IMG/VR virus record: IMGVR_UViG_3300009285_002995
Span: 1 to 64,000 of that record
Source: a virus
Reading direction: 5' to 3' (one strand)
DNA: 64,000 nt
Shown here: one piece after another, positions 7,198 through 16,089 of the stretch
Numbering within the stretch: position 1 is the first letter of the stretch
How the letters are laid out: each line of letters begins with the position of its first letter
Translations under genes and position numbers: made by a program
Notes under the pieces: model-generated
What the model saw: the letters and a program-made list of their open reading frames with translations, nothing else
What the model was told of the DNA's origin: nothing
Database searches by the model: none

Positions 7198-8167
7198 TGC
7201 CATAGCAGGATTTGACAACCTGTACTTTGGCAGTGATTATGTCATGACTTATAATGACGCAGTCAGTGTCCGTGCCCCTATTGCAATAGGGATTGAGTGT
7301 GGGGTGAAGGCAAAGGAAATGATCTCATTGGTCAATGCGTTGAAAGTAGAGACGCTTGACATTGATTTCAAAAACGATCAACTTCTTATAAGCGGCCCTA
7401 CAAGCCGTGCCGGTATGATAAGCGTGGTGGATTGGAGCGAGAGAATGAAAACCGTAATGGAAACACTGAAGGTCGACCCTGCTGCGTGGTTGCCAGTACC
7501 GTCAGACCTACAGGATGCCATCCGTATTTGCAGCTTCAGCACCAGTAAAGAGTTAATAATGGGTGCGCTCTGCTGTATTAACATCAAAGACGACAAGGTG
7601 TGCAGTTGCGATGATTACCGCATAAGTACATACCAGTTGGGCAGCAGCATAAACGCTAATGTACTGGTAAGAGGTAATGATATTATAGGGGCAACAAAGT
7701 TGGGCCGCTTTGCCTTTTATAATATCACCGATGCATGGCTGCATATTAAGTTTGAGGATGAGACCATTTACAGTTGCCGCAGGGTGTGGGACGATTATCC
7801 TGATGTTGGTGGTTTCTTTGAGAAGAAAGACGGGCTACCAATTAGTTTCAGTACCGATGTGTTGGCAAGCTTGGAACGCAACATGGTGTTTGCAGAGGGG
7901 GAGAAAGAGACCCAACTGGACACTAAAGTAACCATCAAACCCGGAGGTGCTGGGACACTGCACAGTTACAAAGACGGTGTAGGCTGGGAAGAGGAGGACA
8001 TACAAGTAGGGTACGATGGCAAAGACGAGATAGTGTTTAAAGCCAATCCTGTTTTTCTCTCCCAAGTCATAAACAAAAGCATGGGTGTCACCTATTGCCC
8101 AAATGAGCGAAGGCTGGTGTTTGAGAGTGGGCAGTTCAACCATGTTCTTTCTGTAGTACAAAACTAA
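7109..8167 (+). CDS. dnaN: DNA polymerase III beta-like sliding clamp
   Basis: 352 residues. The layout (VIREKLLEAIKKA at the start, AKEMISLVNAL, DDYRISTYQL in the middle, SCRRVWDDYPD, and a C-terminal end NHVLSVVQN) fits a divergent beta clamp of three processivity folds, somewhat shorter than the roughly 366-residue bacterial protein. It would hold the DnaE-type polymerase on DNA. Start GTG 7109 follows AAAGGAGGAG. A 12-pair AT hairpin begins at its stop codon, and the clamp loader follows. Confidence 0.8.
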   Translation: MQVIREKLLEAIKKAQPGTSSKTPSTPQDDAIAGFDNLYFGSDYVMTYNDAVSVRAPIAIGIECGVKAKEMISLVNALKVETLDIDFKNDQLLISGPTSRAGMISVVDWSERMKTVMETLKVDPAAWLPVPSDLQDAIRICSFSTSKELIMGALCCINIKDDKVCSCDDYRISTYQLGSSINANVLVRGNDIIGATKLGRFAFYNITDAWLHIKFEDETIYSCRRVWDDYPDVGGFFEKKDGLPISFSTDVLASLERNMVFAEGEKETQLDTKVTIKPGGAGTLHSYKDGVGWEEEDIQVGYDGKDEIVFKANPVFLSQVINKSMGVTYCPNERRLVFESGQFNHVLSVVQN

Positions 8168-8191
8168 TATATATACGAAGTATATATATTA
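8165..8191 (+). repeat. Perfect AT-rich inverted repeat at the clamp stop
   Basis: TAATATATATAC, GAA, GTATATATATTA: a 12-pair stem with a three-base loop that includes the TAA stop of the clamp gene. There is no T run, so it is not a classic terminator; it could protect the mRNA end or be a processing site. Confidence 0.6.
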
Positions 8192-8200
8192 CTCTCAACA

Positions 8201-8272
8201 TAGGGAGTGGATGTAATGTCAACATCGTTTATCAAATTGGTAAAAGTTGAGGGTTAAAGTCCCTCCTCCCTT
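8201..8272 (+). tRNA. Degenerate tRNA-like cloverleaf
   Basis: 72 bases fold as acceptor TAGGGAG/CTCCCTT (6 of 7 pairs), D stem GATG/CATC, anticodon stem TTTAT/GTAAA and T stem GAGGG/CCCTC (all 5 pairs). The T loop is TTAAAGT instead of TTCRA, the D loop lacks GG, base 33 in loop CAAATTG is A rather than T, and no CCA is encoded. It is either a decayed tRNA gene or a tRNA-shaped RNA signal; a working elongator tRNA is unlikely. Confidence 0.4.
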
Positions 8273-8298
8273 TTTAAACCTAACAAAAGAGGTGAAGA

Positions 8299-9273
8299 GT
8301 GGTAGAAGAAAGACAGCTATATACTAAATACAGACCACAGTCATTTGAAGACCTGTTTGGTAATATAACAACAATAAAGAGTGCCAAACAGGTCTTGAAA
8401 AAAGCTACAGGGAAACCTCAAACATATATGATAAGCGGCCCAAGCGGATGTGGTAAGACCACAATTGCACGGATTATGGCAAAAGAGCTGGGGTGCAGCG
8501 GCAGAGACCTAACTGAGCTGGATGTTGCAACAACAAGAGACATGGCTACCATACGCAACATCATTGACCATACCAAATATGCGCCAATCGACAGCAAGTC
8601 AAAAGTTTATATATTAGATGAGGCGCAGCAATATAAAACTGACTCACAAAACGCACTTCTTAAAACCCTTGAATACCCACCACCCAATGTATACTTTTTT
8701 ATTCTTACAACAGACCCTGACAAACTTATTGAGACAGTGAAAAACAGGTGTGTGCATTGGCGTGTAAATACATTAGACAAAAAGGCAATGACAGCCCTTT
8801 TAGACAAGGTTTGTGCTGCCGAAGACATTGATTTGCCATCAAACTTGCATTATGAACTGCTTATAAGCGCAGAGCACTGCCCAAGAAAATTGCTTGTCAA
8901 CCTTGAGAAGATAAGCGGTATGATTGGGAAAGAAACCATTGAAGACATTGTCGAAGTAATAAAAGGTGTCTCTGAGGAGTTGCAAAGAGACATAGGAGAA
9001 TTATACAACAGCATTTGGCGTGGTGAGAAGTGGGAAGTGGCGGCAAGGCAGGTTCAGAAATGGAAAAAGAAAGAGACAGACGTATTGCGAACCATGTTAA
9101 GCTACATGGGCGGCGTACTACTGCGCAGCGGCGATTATCGTGATGCTTTGATAATAAGAGAGACGATGGATGCATTCAGGATAATTACTCAACCATACAA
9201 CAGTGATCGCTTTGCTACTTTTGTCTATGCGTGGTACAAGGTGTGGGAAATATGTAATAAAGAGAGACGATAG
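8299..9273 (+). CDS. dnaX: Clamp loader ATPase (DnaX/RFC-small-subunit-like)
   Basis: 324 residues. YTKYRPQSFEDLFGN opens it as in DnaX and RFC. Walker A GPSGCGKTT is near residue 49, Walker B VYILDEAQQ near 111 and the NRC arginine-finger motif near 150. The zinc module of bacterial DnaX is missing (no cysteine cluster after Walker A) and the usual DExH is DEAQ. It would load the beta-like clamp encoded just upstream. Start GTG follows AAGAGGTGAAG. Confidence 0.88.
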   Translation: MVEERQLYTKYRPQSFEDLFGNITTIKSAKQVLKKATGKPQTYMISGPSGCGKTTIARIMAKELGCSGRDLTELDVATTRDMATIRNIIDHTKYAPIDSKSKVYILDEAQQYKTDSQNALLKTLEYPPPNVYFFILTTDPDKLIETVKNRCVHWRVNTLDKKAMTALLDKVCAAEDIDLPSNLHYELLISAEHCPRKLLVNLEKISGMIGKETIEDIVEVIKGVSEELQRDIGELYNSIWRGEKWEVAARQVQKWKKKETDVLRTMLSYMGGVLLRSGDYRDALIIRETMDAFRIITQPYNSDRFATFVYAWYKVWEICNKERR

Positions 9274-9275
9274 CT

Positions 9276-9548
9276 ATGGTCTACACAACAAACACAAATT
9301 CATCTTATTCTTATACATATGGTGGGGTTTATGATCAAGATTATGATGATGTCACCGCCGCAAGAACCTACACAGATGGTGGATCTTTAGAGGACTATAT
9401 CACCTATGTAATGCAACCAGAACCAGAACAATGGTTTATTGAAAGACCTATAATTTATGACAGGCTTGACTATTTAAAACCTGTTAATTTTCACAAAAAC
9501 TTTCAACTCAAAAATTTACCAATAAGCAATAAGATTTATGCCAATTAA
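9276..9548 (+). CDS. Hypothetical tyrosine-rich protein
   Basis: 90 residues starting two bases after the clamp loader stop. The N-terminal third is low-complexity (Y, S, T, D, G) and the rest has no recognised motif. No cysteines or hydrophobic segment. Support comes from its position in the operon rather than from homology. Confidence 0.5.
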   Translation: MVYTTNTNSSYSYTYGGVYDQDYDDVTAARTYTDGGSLEDYITYVMQPEPEQWFIERPIIYDRLDYLKPVNFHKNFQLKNLPISNKIYAN

Positions 9549-9571
9549 ACAGCCGTAAGAGGAGAATTATA

Positions 9572-9736
9572 ATGGCAGTAAAAGATGTTAAGTTTTTAAT
9601 AGGTGACGAGAACTCTGACACATACATCGCAGAGTACGATGGCAATTTCATTATTCAAGATTGCGAAATGAACGAAGAAGGAGATATTATAGGCAAAAAG
9701 ATTCGTGTTGAGCGTAAAATAGCATCGGAGAGTTAA
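9572..9736 (+). CDS. Small acidic hypothetical protein
   Basis: 54 codons, ATG behind AGAGGAGAAT. The product (MAVKDVKFLIGDENSDTY..., ending KRIASES-like KIASES) is acidic and predicted mostly beta. It ends three bases before the polymerase start. No family recognised. Confidence 0.6.
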   Translation: MAVKDVKFLIGDENSDTYIAEYDGNFIIQDCEMNEEGDIIGKKIRVERKIASES

Positions 9737-9739
9737 TAT

Positions 9740-12700
9740 ATGAATTTTTGTCATCTGCATGTACACAACGAGTATAGTATATTAGATGGTTTTGGGAAGG
9801 CACAACAATATGCGGCAAGGTTGGCGCAGTTGGGACACAAATTCTGCGCCCTTACAAATCACGGGAATGTTAACGGAGCAATACAATGGCAAAAGGCTTT
9901 AAGCGAAGTAGGGATAACGCCCATTTTCGGATGCGAGCTGTACATAGTCCAAGACGCAGCAGTAAAGCAAAAAGGGGATGTCAGAAAACACATCACGGCA
10001 CTCGTGGAAAACGAAGAGGGGTGGCGTAACCTGTTGAAGATGTTAAGCTATGCAAATATTGAAGGATTTTATTACAGGCCAAGGGTTGATGTAAAAACTT
10101 TTGAGGGGCACATGGGTGGGTTGGTTTTTTTAAGCGGTTGTGCTGATAGTTTGTTGTTGACAAGCTGGGGGTTGGATGTTGTCTCGAAGCTTTACCACAA
10201 CAAACAGATTTACTTCGAAGTAATGCCGTTTTGTACAGAACAGCAAAAAACTATCAACAAATTTTGTATTGACAACTGCGACAATGATATGCTTGTCGCA
10301 ACAAATGATGTCCACTATATAATGAAAGAAGATGCAGAAGTGCACGATGTAATGCTTGCCATACAGACGAAGGACAAAATGAGCAGCAAAAGCAGGTGGA
10401 CGTTTGGCGATGGTGAGCTATATCTTAAAAGCGATTATGAAATGATGAAGGGGTTTAAAGAGCAGGGGGTACTAAACAGGGCGCAGTACTTAAATGCAAT
10501 ACAGCAGACGGTACAAATTGCCGAGCGCTGTAAGCAATTTAAAATACTCCGTGTACCTGTTACCCTGCCACGCATACCACAGGTTGACGAGGGGAGAGAT
10601 GAGTTTGCATTTCTACGCAATATTGTTTACCCAAAACTGAACATATTATTAAAGAAAATACCCGAAGACAAAAAGTGGGAATATGGTGAGCGGCTAGAGG
10701 AAGAATTGGAAGCAATTAAGAAGGCTGGGTTTACACGATATTTCCTTATTGTGTGGGAGCTTATACAGTGGTGTAACAACGAGGGCATAATGGTTGGGCC
10801 GGGAAGAGGAAGTGCAGGGGGCAGTTTGGTTGTGTACTTATTGGGGATAACACAGGTAGACCCTATAAAACATGGGCTGCTGTTTTTTAGATTCATCAGT
10901 CCAGACCGTATTGACCTACCAGATATTGACCTTGACTTTGAGGACACAAAAAGAGAACTGGTGCGCAAACATTTGATTGATCTTTATGGTGAGCACAATG
11001 TAGCTTATATCAGTACAGTACAGGAGATGCACGGTCGCAGTGCTATACGTGATGTCGGAAGGGTTTTTGACCTACCGGCAAAAGATGTTGATGAGTTTGC
11101 CAAAAGCATTGACAAAGGGCTGACAGACAGTACTAATACTGAGGCCGCTGCGCAATTTGCAACCGATCATCCAACGCCATATAAAATTGCGTTGCGGTTG
11201 GAAGGGCAGCTACGCAGTAGTGGCACACATGCTGCTGCTTGTGTAGTGAGTAATGAAGACCTTACACTTGGCAACAAAGGGGTCCTTTTAAACGCAAAAA
11301 ACAATGAACTGGCTATTAACTGGGACAAAGACGATGCCGAGTTTATGGGGCTAATGAAGCTTGACTTGCTTGGGCTTAAAGAGCTCTCGGTATTAAACAG
11401 GGCAAGGAAATTGATAATTGAGAAAGAAAGCAAAACATTTGAATATACCGACATACCACTGGACATACCTTACGTACTACATGAATTTGCACAAGGGAAC
11501 ACCGTTGGCTGTTTTCAATTTGGCAGCGATGGTATCCGTAAACTGTGCAGAGATGTTGGTGTGAGCAACTTCGAAGACATTGTTGCTATAAACGCATTGT
11601 ATAGACCAGGGACAATGCGCAGCGGTATGTTTCGTCAGTACGTTGACGGTAAGCACGGGGTAGCAATACCTAAAATACACCCAAAGTTTGATGAGATAAC
11701 CAAAAGCACCTTTGGTGTGGTGGTGTATCAAGAGCAGTTAATGAACGTGACGCACTACGTCGCTGGGTTGGATTGGGCTACTACCGACAAACTGCGCAAG
11801 GTGGTTGCCAAAAGCAAGGGGGCGGCTGAGTTTAATAAGTTTAAAGATATGTTTGTTGCGGGCTGTTACAAAACAAGCGGTATTGATGAAAACACGGCAG
11901 CAAATTATTTTGACAAACTGGCGGCGTTTGCTGGATATGGATTTAATCGATCACATTCTGTACAGTATAGTATAATCGCCTATTGGGGGATGTGGTTAAA
12001 AGTTACACACCCTGCCGAGTTCATAGCCGCATCATTAACCTTTGGTAGCGATTCAAAAACAGGGGTGCTTGTAGATGAAGCTATACGCTTGGGGTTGAAA
12101 TTAAAACTGCCAAAATACGGGGTTAGTGATAGCTTTAACTGGGTTGCAAAAGACAACTATCTATACTGCCCATTCATCGAGGTAAAAGGCATTGGTACAA
12201 GCGGTGCTCAAAAAATAAAAGATAGTACAATAGAGTCAAAAAAGCCAAAAAGGTTTTTCACTTCAGGCACAGTGGATTTACAAAAAGTGTTGGGTGCGAA
12301 AATGTTTGACCTGTTGGTGAAGATAGGAGCGTTTACAGACTATGAAGCAACAGTTGCAGACCTTGAAAACATTAAAGACCTGTTTGACTTTAAGTTCTCC
12401 AGTGGTAGTACACCCGAGAAAGCAATTGTAAGGTTGTTTGAGGGCGCTGATGATAAAACACAAACGAAGCTGTTAGCCGAACTACCCGACATAACAAACG
12501 GTGAGTTTGGTGGGTTGAAATTTAAGCTGGGCAAACGGGCCGTGTACCAAAACAAAGAGCTAATTAATTGTACTGCCTGTGTGTTACGCAAGGGTTGTAA
12601 TGCGCCTGTGTTGCCGAGTAAAGGGCTGTATAATGTAATGCTGCTGGGGGAAAGCCCGTGGAAAGACGAGGACAGAGAGGGTAAAGGATTTGTAGGGAAA

Positions 12701-13099
12701 ACAGGGAAGGAAATACTTTGGCCCGCTCTCCAAAAACACAACCTTCAACGCAATATGTTTCATGTAACTAATACAGTGAAATGCGCTCCATTTGCTCAAA
12801 AGCTTGATTCAAAAGTTGCTCTACCTTGCCAAAAGTGGTTAACCGAGGAAATACAGCAGTTAAAACCCTGTCTAATAATGGCTTTTGGTAAGATAAGTTT
12901 AAGCTTTTTTGAGGGCGAAGAGGGCAGTATGCTACATTGGAACGGTAGAACTAAGTGGTATGACAAGTGGAACTGCTGGGTAGTATTTTGCATCCACCCA
13001 AGCTATGTAATTTATAAGGGTGGGAAATCGCAGGATTTTGACGATGCTATACAGAAATTTGTTGACCTTATGAAGACATTAACTGGTATTATTTTTTAA
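9740..13099 (+). CDS. dnaE: DNA polymerase III alpha subunit fused to family-4-like uracil-DNA glycosylase
   Basis: 1119 residues. N-terminal PHP domain (HLHVHNEYSILDG). C-family polymerase core: GPGRGSAGGS (about 353), PDIDLDFED (about 393, two catalytic Asp), KLDLLGLKEL (third Asp), VVVYQEQLM and GYGFNRSHSVQYS. From about residue 935 a second domain carries CTACVLRKGC, LLGESPWKDED, GFVGKTGKEI, NTVKCAP...LPC and a terminal IHPSYVI. These are the four iron-sulfur cysteines and both catalytic-loop motifs of family 4 uracil-DNA glycosylases. The core is the phage replicase; the tail probably detects or removes uracil at the fork. Start ATG lies two bases after the previous stop region. Confidence 0.93.
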   Translation: MNFCHLHVHNEYSILDGFGKAQQYAARLAQLGHKFCALTNHGNVNGAIQWQKALSEVGITPIFGCELYIVQDAAVKQKGDVRKHITALVENEEGWRNLLKMLSYANIEGFYYRPRVDVKTFEGHMGGLVFLSGCADSLLLTSWGLDVVSKLYHNKQIYFEVMPFCTEQQKTINKFCIDNCDNDMLVATNDVHYIMKEDAEVHDVMLAIQTKDKMSSKSRWTFGDGELYLKSDYEMMKGFKEQGVLNRAQYLNAIQQTVQIAERCKQFKILRVPVTLPRIPQVDEGRDEFAFLRNIVYPKLNILLKKIPEDKKWEYGERLEEELEAIKKAGFTRYFLIVWELIQWCNNEGIMVGPGRGSAGGSLVVYLLGITQVDPIKHGLLFFRFISPDRIDLPDIDLDFEDTKRELVRKHLIDLYGEHNVAYISTVQEMHGRSAIRDVGRVFDLPAKDVDEFAKSIDKGLTDSTNTEAAAQFATDHPTPYKIALRLEGQLRSSGTHAAACVVSNEDLTLGNKGVLLNAKNNELAINWDKDDAEFMGLMKLDLLGLKELSVLNRARKLIIEKESKTFEYTDIPLDIPYVLHEFAQGNTVGCFQFGSDGIRKLCRDVGVSNFEDIVAINALYRPGTMRSGMFRQYVDGKHGVAIPKIHPKFDEITKSTFGVVVYQEQLMNVTHYVAGLDWATTDKLRKVVAKSKGAAEFNKFKDMFVAGCYKTSGIDENTAANYFDKLAAFAGYGFNRSHSVQYSIIAYWGMWLKVTHPAEFIAASLTFGSDSKTGVLVDEAIRLGLKLKLPKYGVSDSFNWVAKDNYLYCPFIEVKGIGTSGAQKIKDSTIESKKPKRFFTSGTVDLQKVLGAKMFDLLVKIGAFTDYEATVADLENIKDLFDFKFSSGSTPEKAIVRLFEGADDKTQTKLLAELPDITNGEFGGLKFKLGKRAVYQNKELINCTACVLRKGCNAPVLPSKGLYNVMLLGESPWKDEDREGKGFVGKTGKEILWPALQKHNLQRNMFHVTNTVKCAPFAQKLDSKVALPCQKWLTEEIQQLKPCLIMAFGKISLSFFEGEEGSMLHWNGRTKWYDKWNCWVVFCIHPSYVIYKGGKSQDFDDAIQKFVDLMKTLTGIIF

Positions 13100-13101
13100 A
13101 A

Positions 13102-13135
13102 CTTTTCTCATTTCTTGCTACATCAAGTGTATAAT
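13102..13135 (+). promoter_or_regulatory. Promoter box P2 (shared motif)
   Basis: ATCAAGTGTATAAT at 13122-13135 with TTTT and CA at the same upstream offsets as in P1 and P3. It lies in the gap after the polymerase gene, 35 bases before the start at 13170, and would drive the recombination module. Confidence 0.7.
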
Positions 13136-13169
13136 ATAACATAATGTTAAACACAAAAAGGAGAGAACA

Positions 13170-13697
13170 ATGACCGAACAACAGGATTTTAACTACCGCA
13201 AAGAACTTGAAATTAATATGATGAAACTCGAACACGAATGGTCACAACAACCATTACTTTTTAGTAAATGGGCCGATGCACACTCCGCCTCTGTACATGA
13301 GGTAGACCTGCTGAAACAACAGCTTGAAGTTGAAGAAGAAATGCTTGACCGCACAAAAGCAGAAGTAGATCTTGACATACGCACCCATCCCGACAAACTT
13401 CCTATAAAACTGACCGAGGCGACTGTGGCTGCATATATAACTACAGACGCAAAGGTACAGAAACAAAAAGACAAAATAAACAAAATGAGAAGCGAGCTTG
13501 TAGAAGCAAAATATAGAATGGGTTTGCTTGGCAATGCTCGTGATGCCTTTGTGCAGCGCAAGGACGCACTACAGGAGCAGGGGCGGCTTTTCCTTGGTAA
13601 ATACTGGTCAATGCCGAGTGCAAAAGGGTTAACCGACAGAGAGAATGATGCCCTAAAGAAAACCTTAAAAGAGAAACTTGAAGGCGACAAAGAATAA
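13170..13697 (+). CDS. Helical protein, possible UvsY-like recombination mediator
   Basis: 175 residues, ATG behind AAAGGAGAG and directly under promoter P2. Almost wholly helical with coiled-coil character (HEVDLLKQQLEVEEEMLDRT; KVQKQKDKINKMRSELVEAK). Short size, the LPIKLTEATV core and position just upstream of the ssDNA-binding protein and the recombinase suggest a recombination mediator. That assignment rests on context; the sequence alone does not prove it. Confidence 0.6.
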   Translation: MTEQQDFNYRKELEINMMKLEHEWSQQPLLFSKWADAHSASVHEVDLLKQQLEVEEEMLDRTKAEVDLDIRTHPDKLPIKLTEATVAAYITTDAKVQKQKDKINKMRSELVEAKYRMGLLGNARDAFVQRKDALQEQGRLFLGKYWSMPSAKGLTDRENDALKKTLKEKLEGDKE

Positions 13698-13891
13698 TGG
13701 ATCTTTTCCCAGAATTAATATATAAAATAGGGTTTTTATTTGGTAAAATCCTATTAGGATTGCTTGGGATTTTTGTTGGCGGTTTTATAGTCTATTACGT
13801 TGGGAGACTATTTGGTTTAGGAATGGCAAAAAGTTTGAAAGAAATGTTTACTAACCGAAAGGAGTATAAAGATGGCAAGCGACCTAGATAG
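13697..13891 (+). CDS. Small single-pass membrane protein
   Basis: 64 residues, ATG overlapping the previous stop. One long hydrophobic stretch (about residues 10-42, FGKILLGLLGIFVGGFIVYY) followed by a basic tail, so a membrane anchor with a cytoplasmic C-terminus is likely. It overlaps the ssDNA-binding protein start by 20 bases. Function unknown. Confidence 0.6.
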   Translation: MDLFPELIYKIGFLFGKILLGLLGIFVGGFIVYYVGRLFGLGMAKSLKEMFTNRKEYKDGKRPR

Positions 13892-14927
13892 AAAATTGGC
13901 TGAGGCAATTGCAAAAAGTTATAGCAAACGTGACAGTGGCGGGAAGTTTAAAGGCATTTTCAGGGACGATGTAGAATTAAAATTCTGGAAATGCTCGGCA
14001 GACGAACACCACATTGACATCTTGCCATACCTTACTGCAAAACAGGACCCCGACTATTGGCTGGATGTTTATACACACAGCAAGGTTGGGGTGAATGAGA
14101 ACACCTATGTTTGTATGGCCGACTCATTTAGTAAGCCATGCCCTATTTGTAAATACATCAATGACATTAAAAAAGACCCTAATGTCAGCGAGGAACAGGC
14201 ACAAGCTGTTTGGGCGGCGCAGCACGCTGTACGACGCAGTATTTACAACATCATCTGCAATGACAACAACAAAGAACAGGACAAGGGAATCCAAATATTT
14301 GATGTTGCGTGGTGGAACATGGAGAAGCACCTTGGGGCGCTGTGCAAACGCAAGGACGGTGGGTTTAACACACCATTTGCGTTGAAGAATGGCAGCGAGC
14401 TGTTTTTTACTCGCAGCGGCAGCGGGCCGAAAAATACAAACTTCTATGGGCATAGGTTTGAACCAAGGGATTATAATTATCCAGATGAAATACTTACACA
14501 AACCTACCCGCTTGATCAACTTATTGTACTGCCCGAGTATGAAGAATTAAAAGAGATCTTTTACAGTGCGCTCGACCTCGACCCTACACCTGCAAAGGTT
14601 GTTGATATGAAACCGGCAGAAACAAACAGGGTCTTTAGGGAAGCGCAAAGCATGAATGAAAACGCTGGCGTACGACAGCCGGAAGAAAAACACACTCACA
14701 CAAGCAGAGCGCTTAAAGAGTGTCCAGCCGGTGGGAAATTCGGCATTGACATAGGTAATTATCCTGAGTGTAAAACCTGTGATATCTTCGACACCTGTAG
14801 TGATGAGAAAGAGTTCTCTAGTGGCAACAAATCTCCACAGGAAGAGAAAACAGAGCATAAAGCTGCAACAGAACAGCCAGCCGAGCAAAAACAACCGGCG
14901 CAGGGAATAAGAAGGATACCTAAATGA
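13872..14927 (+). CDS. gp32-like single-stranded DNA-binding protein
   Basis: 351 residues. GKFKGIF...FWKC opens the OB-fold core, and CMADSF-KPCPICKY (about 80-95) is a zinc-binding cluster as in T4 gp32. The core ends near residue 240. A flexible acidic linker follows, then a second cysteine cluster (ECPAGG...YPECKTCDIFDTC, about 283-310) and a charged tail. It would coat ssDNA for polymerase and recombinase. Start ATG follows AAAGGAG inside the end of the membrane-protein gene; the recombinase start overlaps its stop. Confidence 0.85.
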   Translation: MASDLDRKLAEAIAKSYSKRDSGGKFKGIFRDDVELKFWKCSADEHHIDILPYLTAKQDPDYWLDVYTHSKVGVNENTYVCMADSFSKPCPICKYINDIKKDPNVSEEQAQAVWAAQHAVRRSIYNIICNDNNKEQDKGIQIFDVAWWNMEKHLGALCKRKDGGFNTPFALKNGSELFFTRSGSGPKNTNFYGHRFEPRDYNYPDEILTQTYPLDQLIVLPEYEELKEIFYSALDLDPTPAKVVDMKPAETNRVFREAQSMNENAGVRQPEEKHTHTSRALKECPAGGKFGIDIGNYPECKTCDIFDTCSDEKEFSSGNKSPQEEKTEHKAATEQPAEQKQPAQGIRRIPK

Positions 14928-16003
14928 TCGAGAAAATAGATACAAAAAGGATAGCAAAGCAGGTTGAGGAGAGTGTTACTAACAAAGGGGACGATGAGAT
15001 TCCTTTACAAAAGGCCTCTATCCCTACTGGTTCAACACTCCTCAACCTCGCCTGTTCCGACAACCCCTTCTTTGGCTACAACGCTGGGAAGGTAGTAAAC
15101 ATCGTTGGTGATAGCAGCAGCGGGAAGACACTACTGGTGTTAACGATGTTGGCTGAGATGGCACGCAACAGCGATTTCGACGAATATGAGCTTATTTATG
15201 ACGATGCAGAGGTAGCGTTAGAATTTGATATCGAAAAGCTATTCGGCGTAAAAACAGCAGAGCGTGTGCAACTCGAGACAAAAAGCAACAAGGTTGGAGA
15301 GTTTTACAGCAATATTCTCAAGGTGATAGCGAAAGGAAAACCATTTGTGTACGTCCTTGACAGCCTTGATGCTTTAAGCACAGATCAAGACGAGGAAGCT
15401 GCAAAGCAGTTTGCTAAAAAAGGAGAGGCAGAGGGGAGTTTCAAACTTGAAAAACCCTCTCTTGTAAGCCAAATATTACGCTATATCATTGACGACATAA
15501 AAGACTTACAAGCCCTTGTTGTTGTTCTCTCACAGACACGACAGAACATAGGCGTTATGTTTGGCGAGAAGAAGCGCAGGAGTGGCGGAGATGCACTGCG
15601 CTTTTACAGCACCATTGAGACGTGGCTTGCAGTGAAGAGTAAAGAGAAATACAAGGAGCGGGAGATTGGCAGCAACGTAATCGCCAAGGTGAAGAAGAAC
15701 AAACAGACAGGGAAGCTGCGGCATGTAGAGTTTACAACATATTATGATTATGGTGTAGATGATATAAACAGTTGCATTGACTTTCTTGTCTCTGAGAGCT
15801 ACTGGAAAAAAGTAAACGGCAAGATAACAACAGCAGAAGCAGACAAAGACATCTTTGGTGTACACACTGCTGTTGCCCAAAGTGCTCTCGTGGAAGCAAT
15901 TGAGGAGTCAAACCTTGAACGCCAGCTACAGGCAATTACTGGTGACGTATGGCTTGCCGTTGAGAAGAGTTTGAAACTAGGAAGAAAACGAAGATTTGAA
16001 TAG
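14924..16003 (+). CDS. RecA/UvsX-like recombinase
   Basis: 359 residues. Walker A GDSSSGKT (about 61-68), catalytic-type acidic YDDAEVALEFD near 90, Walker B VYVLDSLDAL (about 141) and LSQTRQNIG (loop 1/sensor, about 204) define a RecA-family strand-exchange ATPase, closer in style to phage UvsX than to bacterial RecA. It acts with the upstream ssDNA-binding protein and probable mediator. Start ATGA overlaps the previous stop. Confidence 0.88.
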   Translation: MIEKIDTKRIAKQVEESVTNKGDDEIPLQKASIPTGSTLLNLACSDNPFFGYNAGKVVNIVGDSSSGKTLLVLTMLAEMARNSDFDEYELIYDDAEVALEFDIEKLFGVKTAERVQLETKSNKVGEFYSNILKVIAKGKPFVYVLDSLDALSTDQDEEAAKQFAKKGEAEGSFKLEKPSLVSQILRYIIDDIKDLQALVVVLSQTRQNIGVMFGEKKRRSGGDALRFYSTIETWLAVKSKEKYKEREIGSNVIAKVKKNKQTGKLRHVEFTTYYDYGVDDINSCIDFLVSESYWKKVNGKITTAEADKDIFGVHTAVAQSALVEAIEESNLERQLQAITGDVWLAVEKSLKLGRKRRFE

Positions 16004-16029
16004 GTAAAGAGAATGGCTTTGCCAAACCG

Positions 16030-16073
16030 AACGTACAGCACTGGATTATCCCTTTTGTTCGGTGCTGTACGTT
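16030..16073 (+). repeat. Twelve-pair hairpin in the leader of the resolvase gene
   Basis: AACGTACAGCAC (16030-16041) pairs with GTGCTGTACGTT (16062-16073) around a 20-base loop; a small TGGC/GCCA hairpin precedes it. No T run follows. It sits in the 86-base gap between the recombinase and the next start codon, so mRNA processing or translational control is possible. Confidence 0.55.
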
Positions 16074-16089
16074 TACGTGAAAGAGTAAA

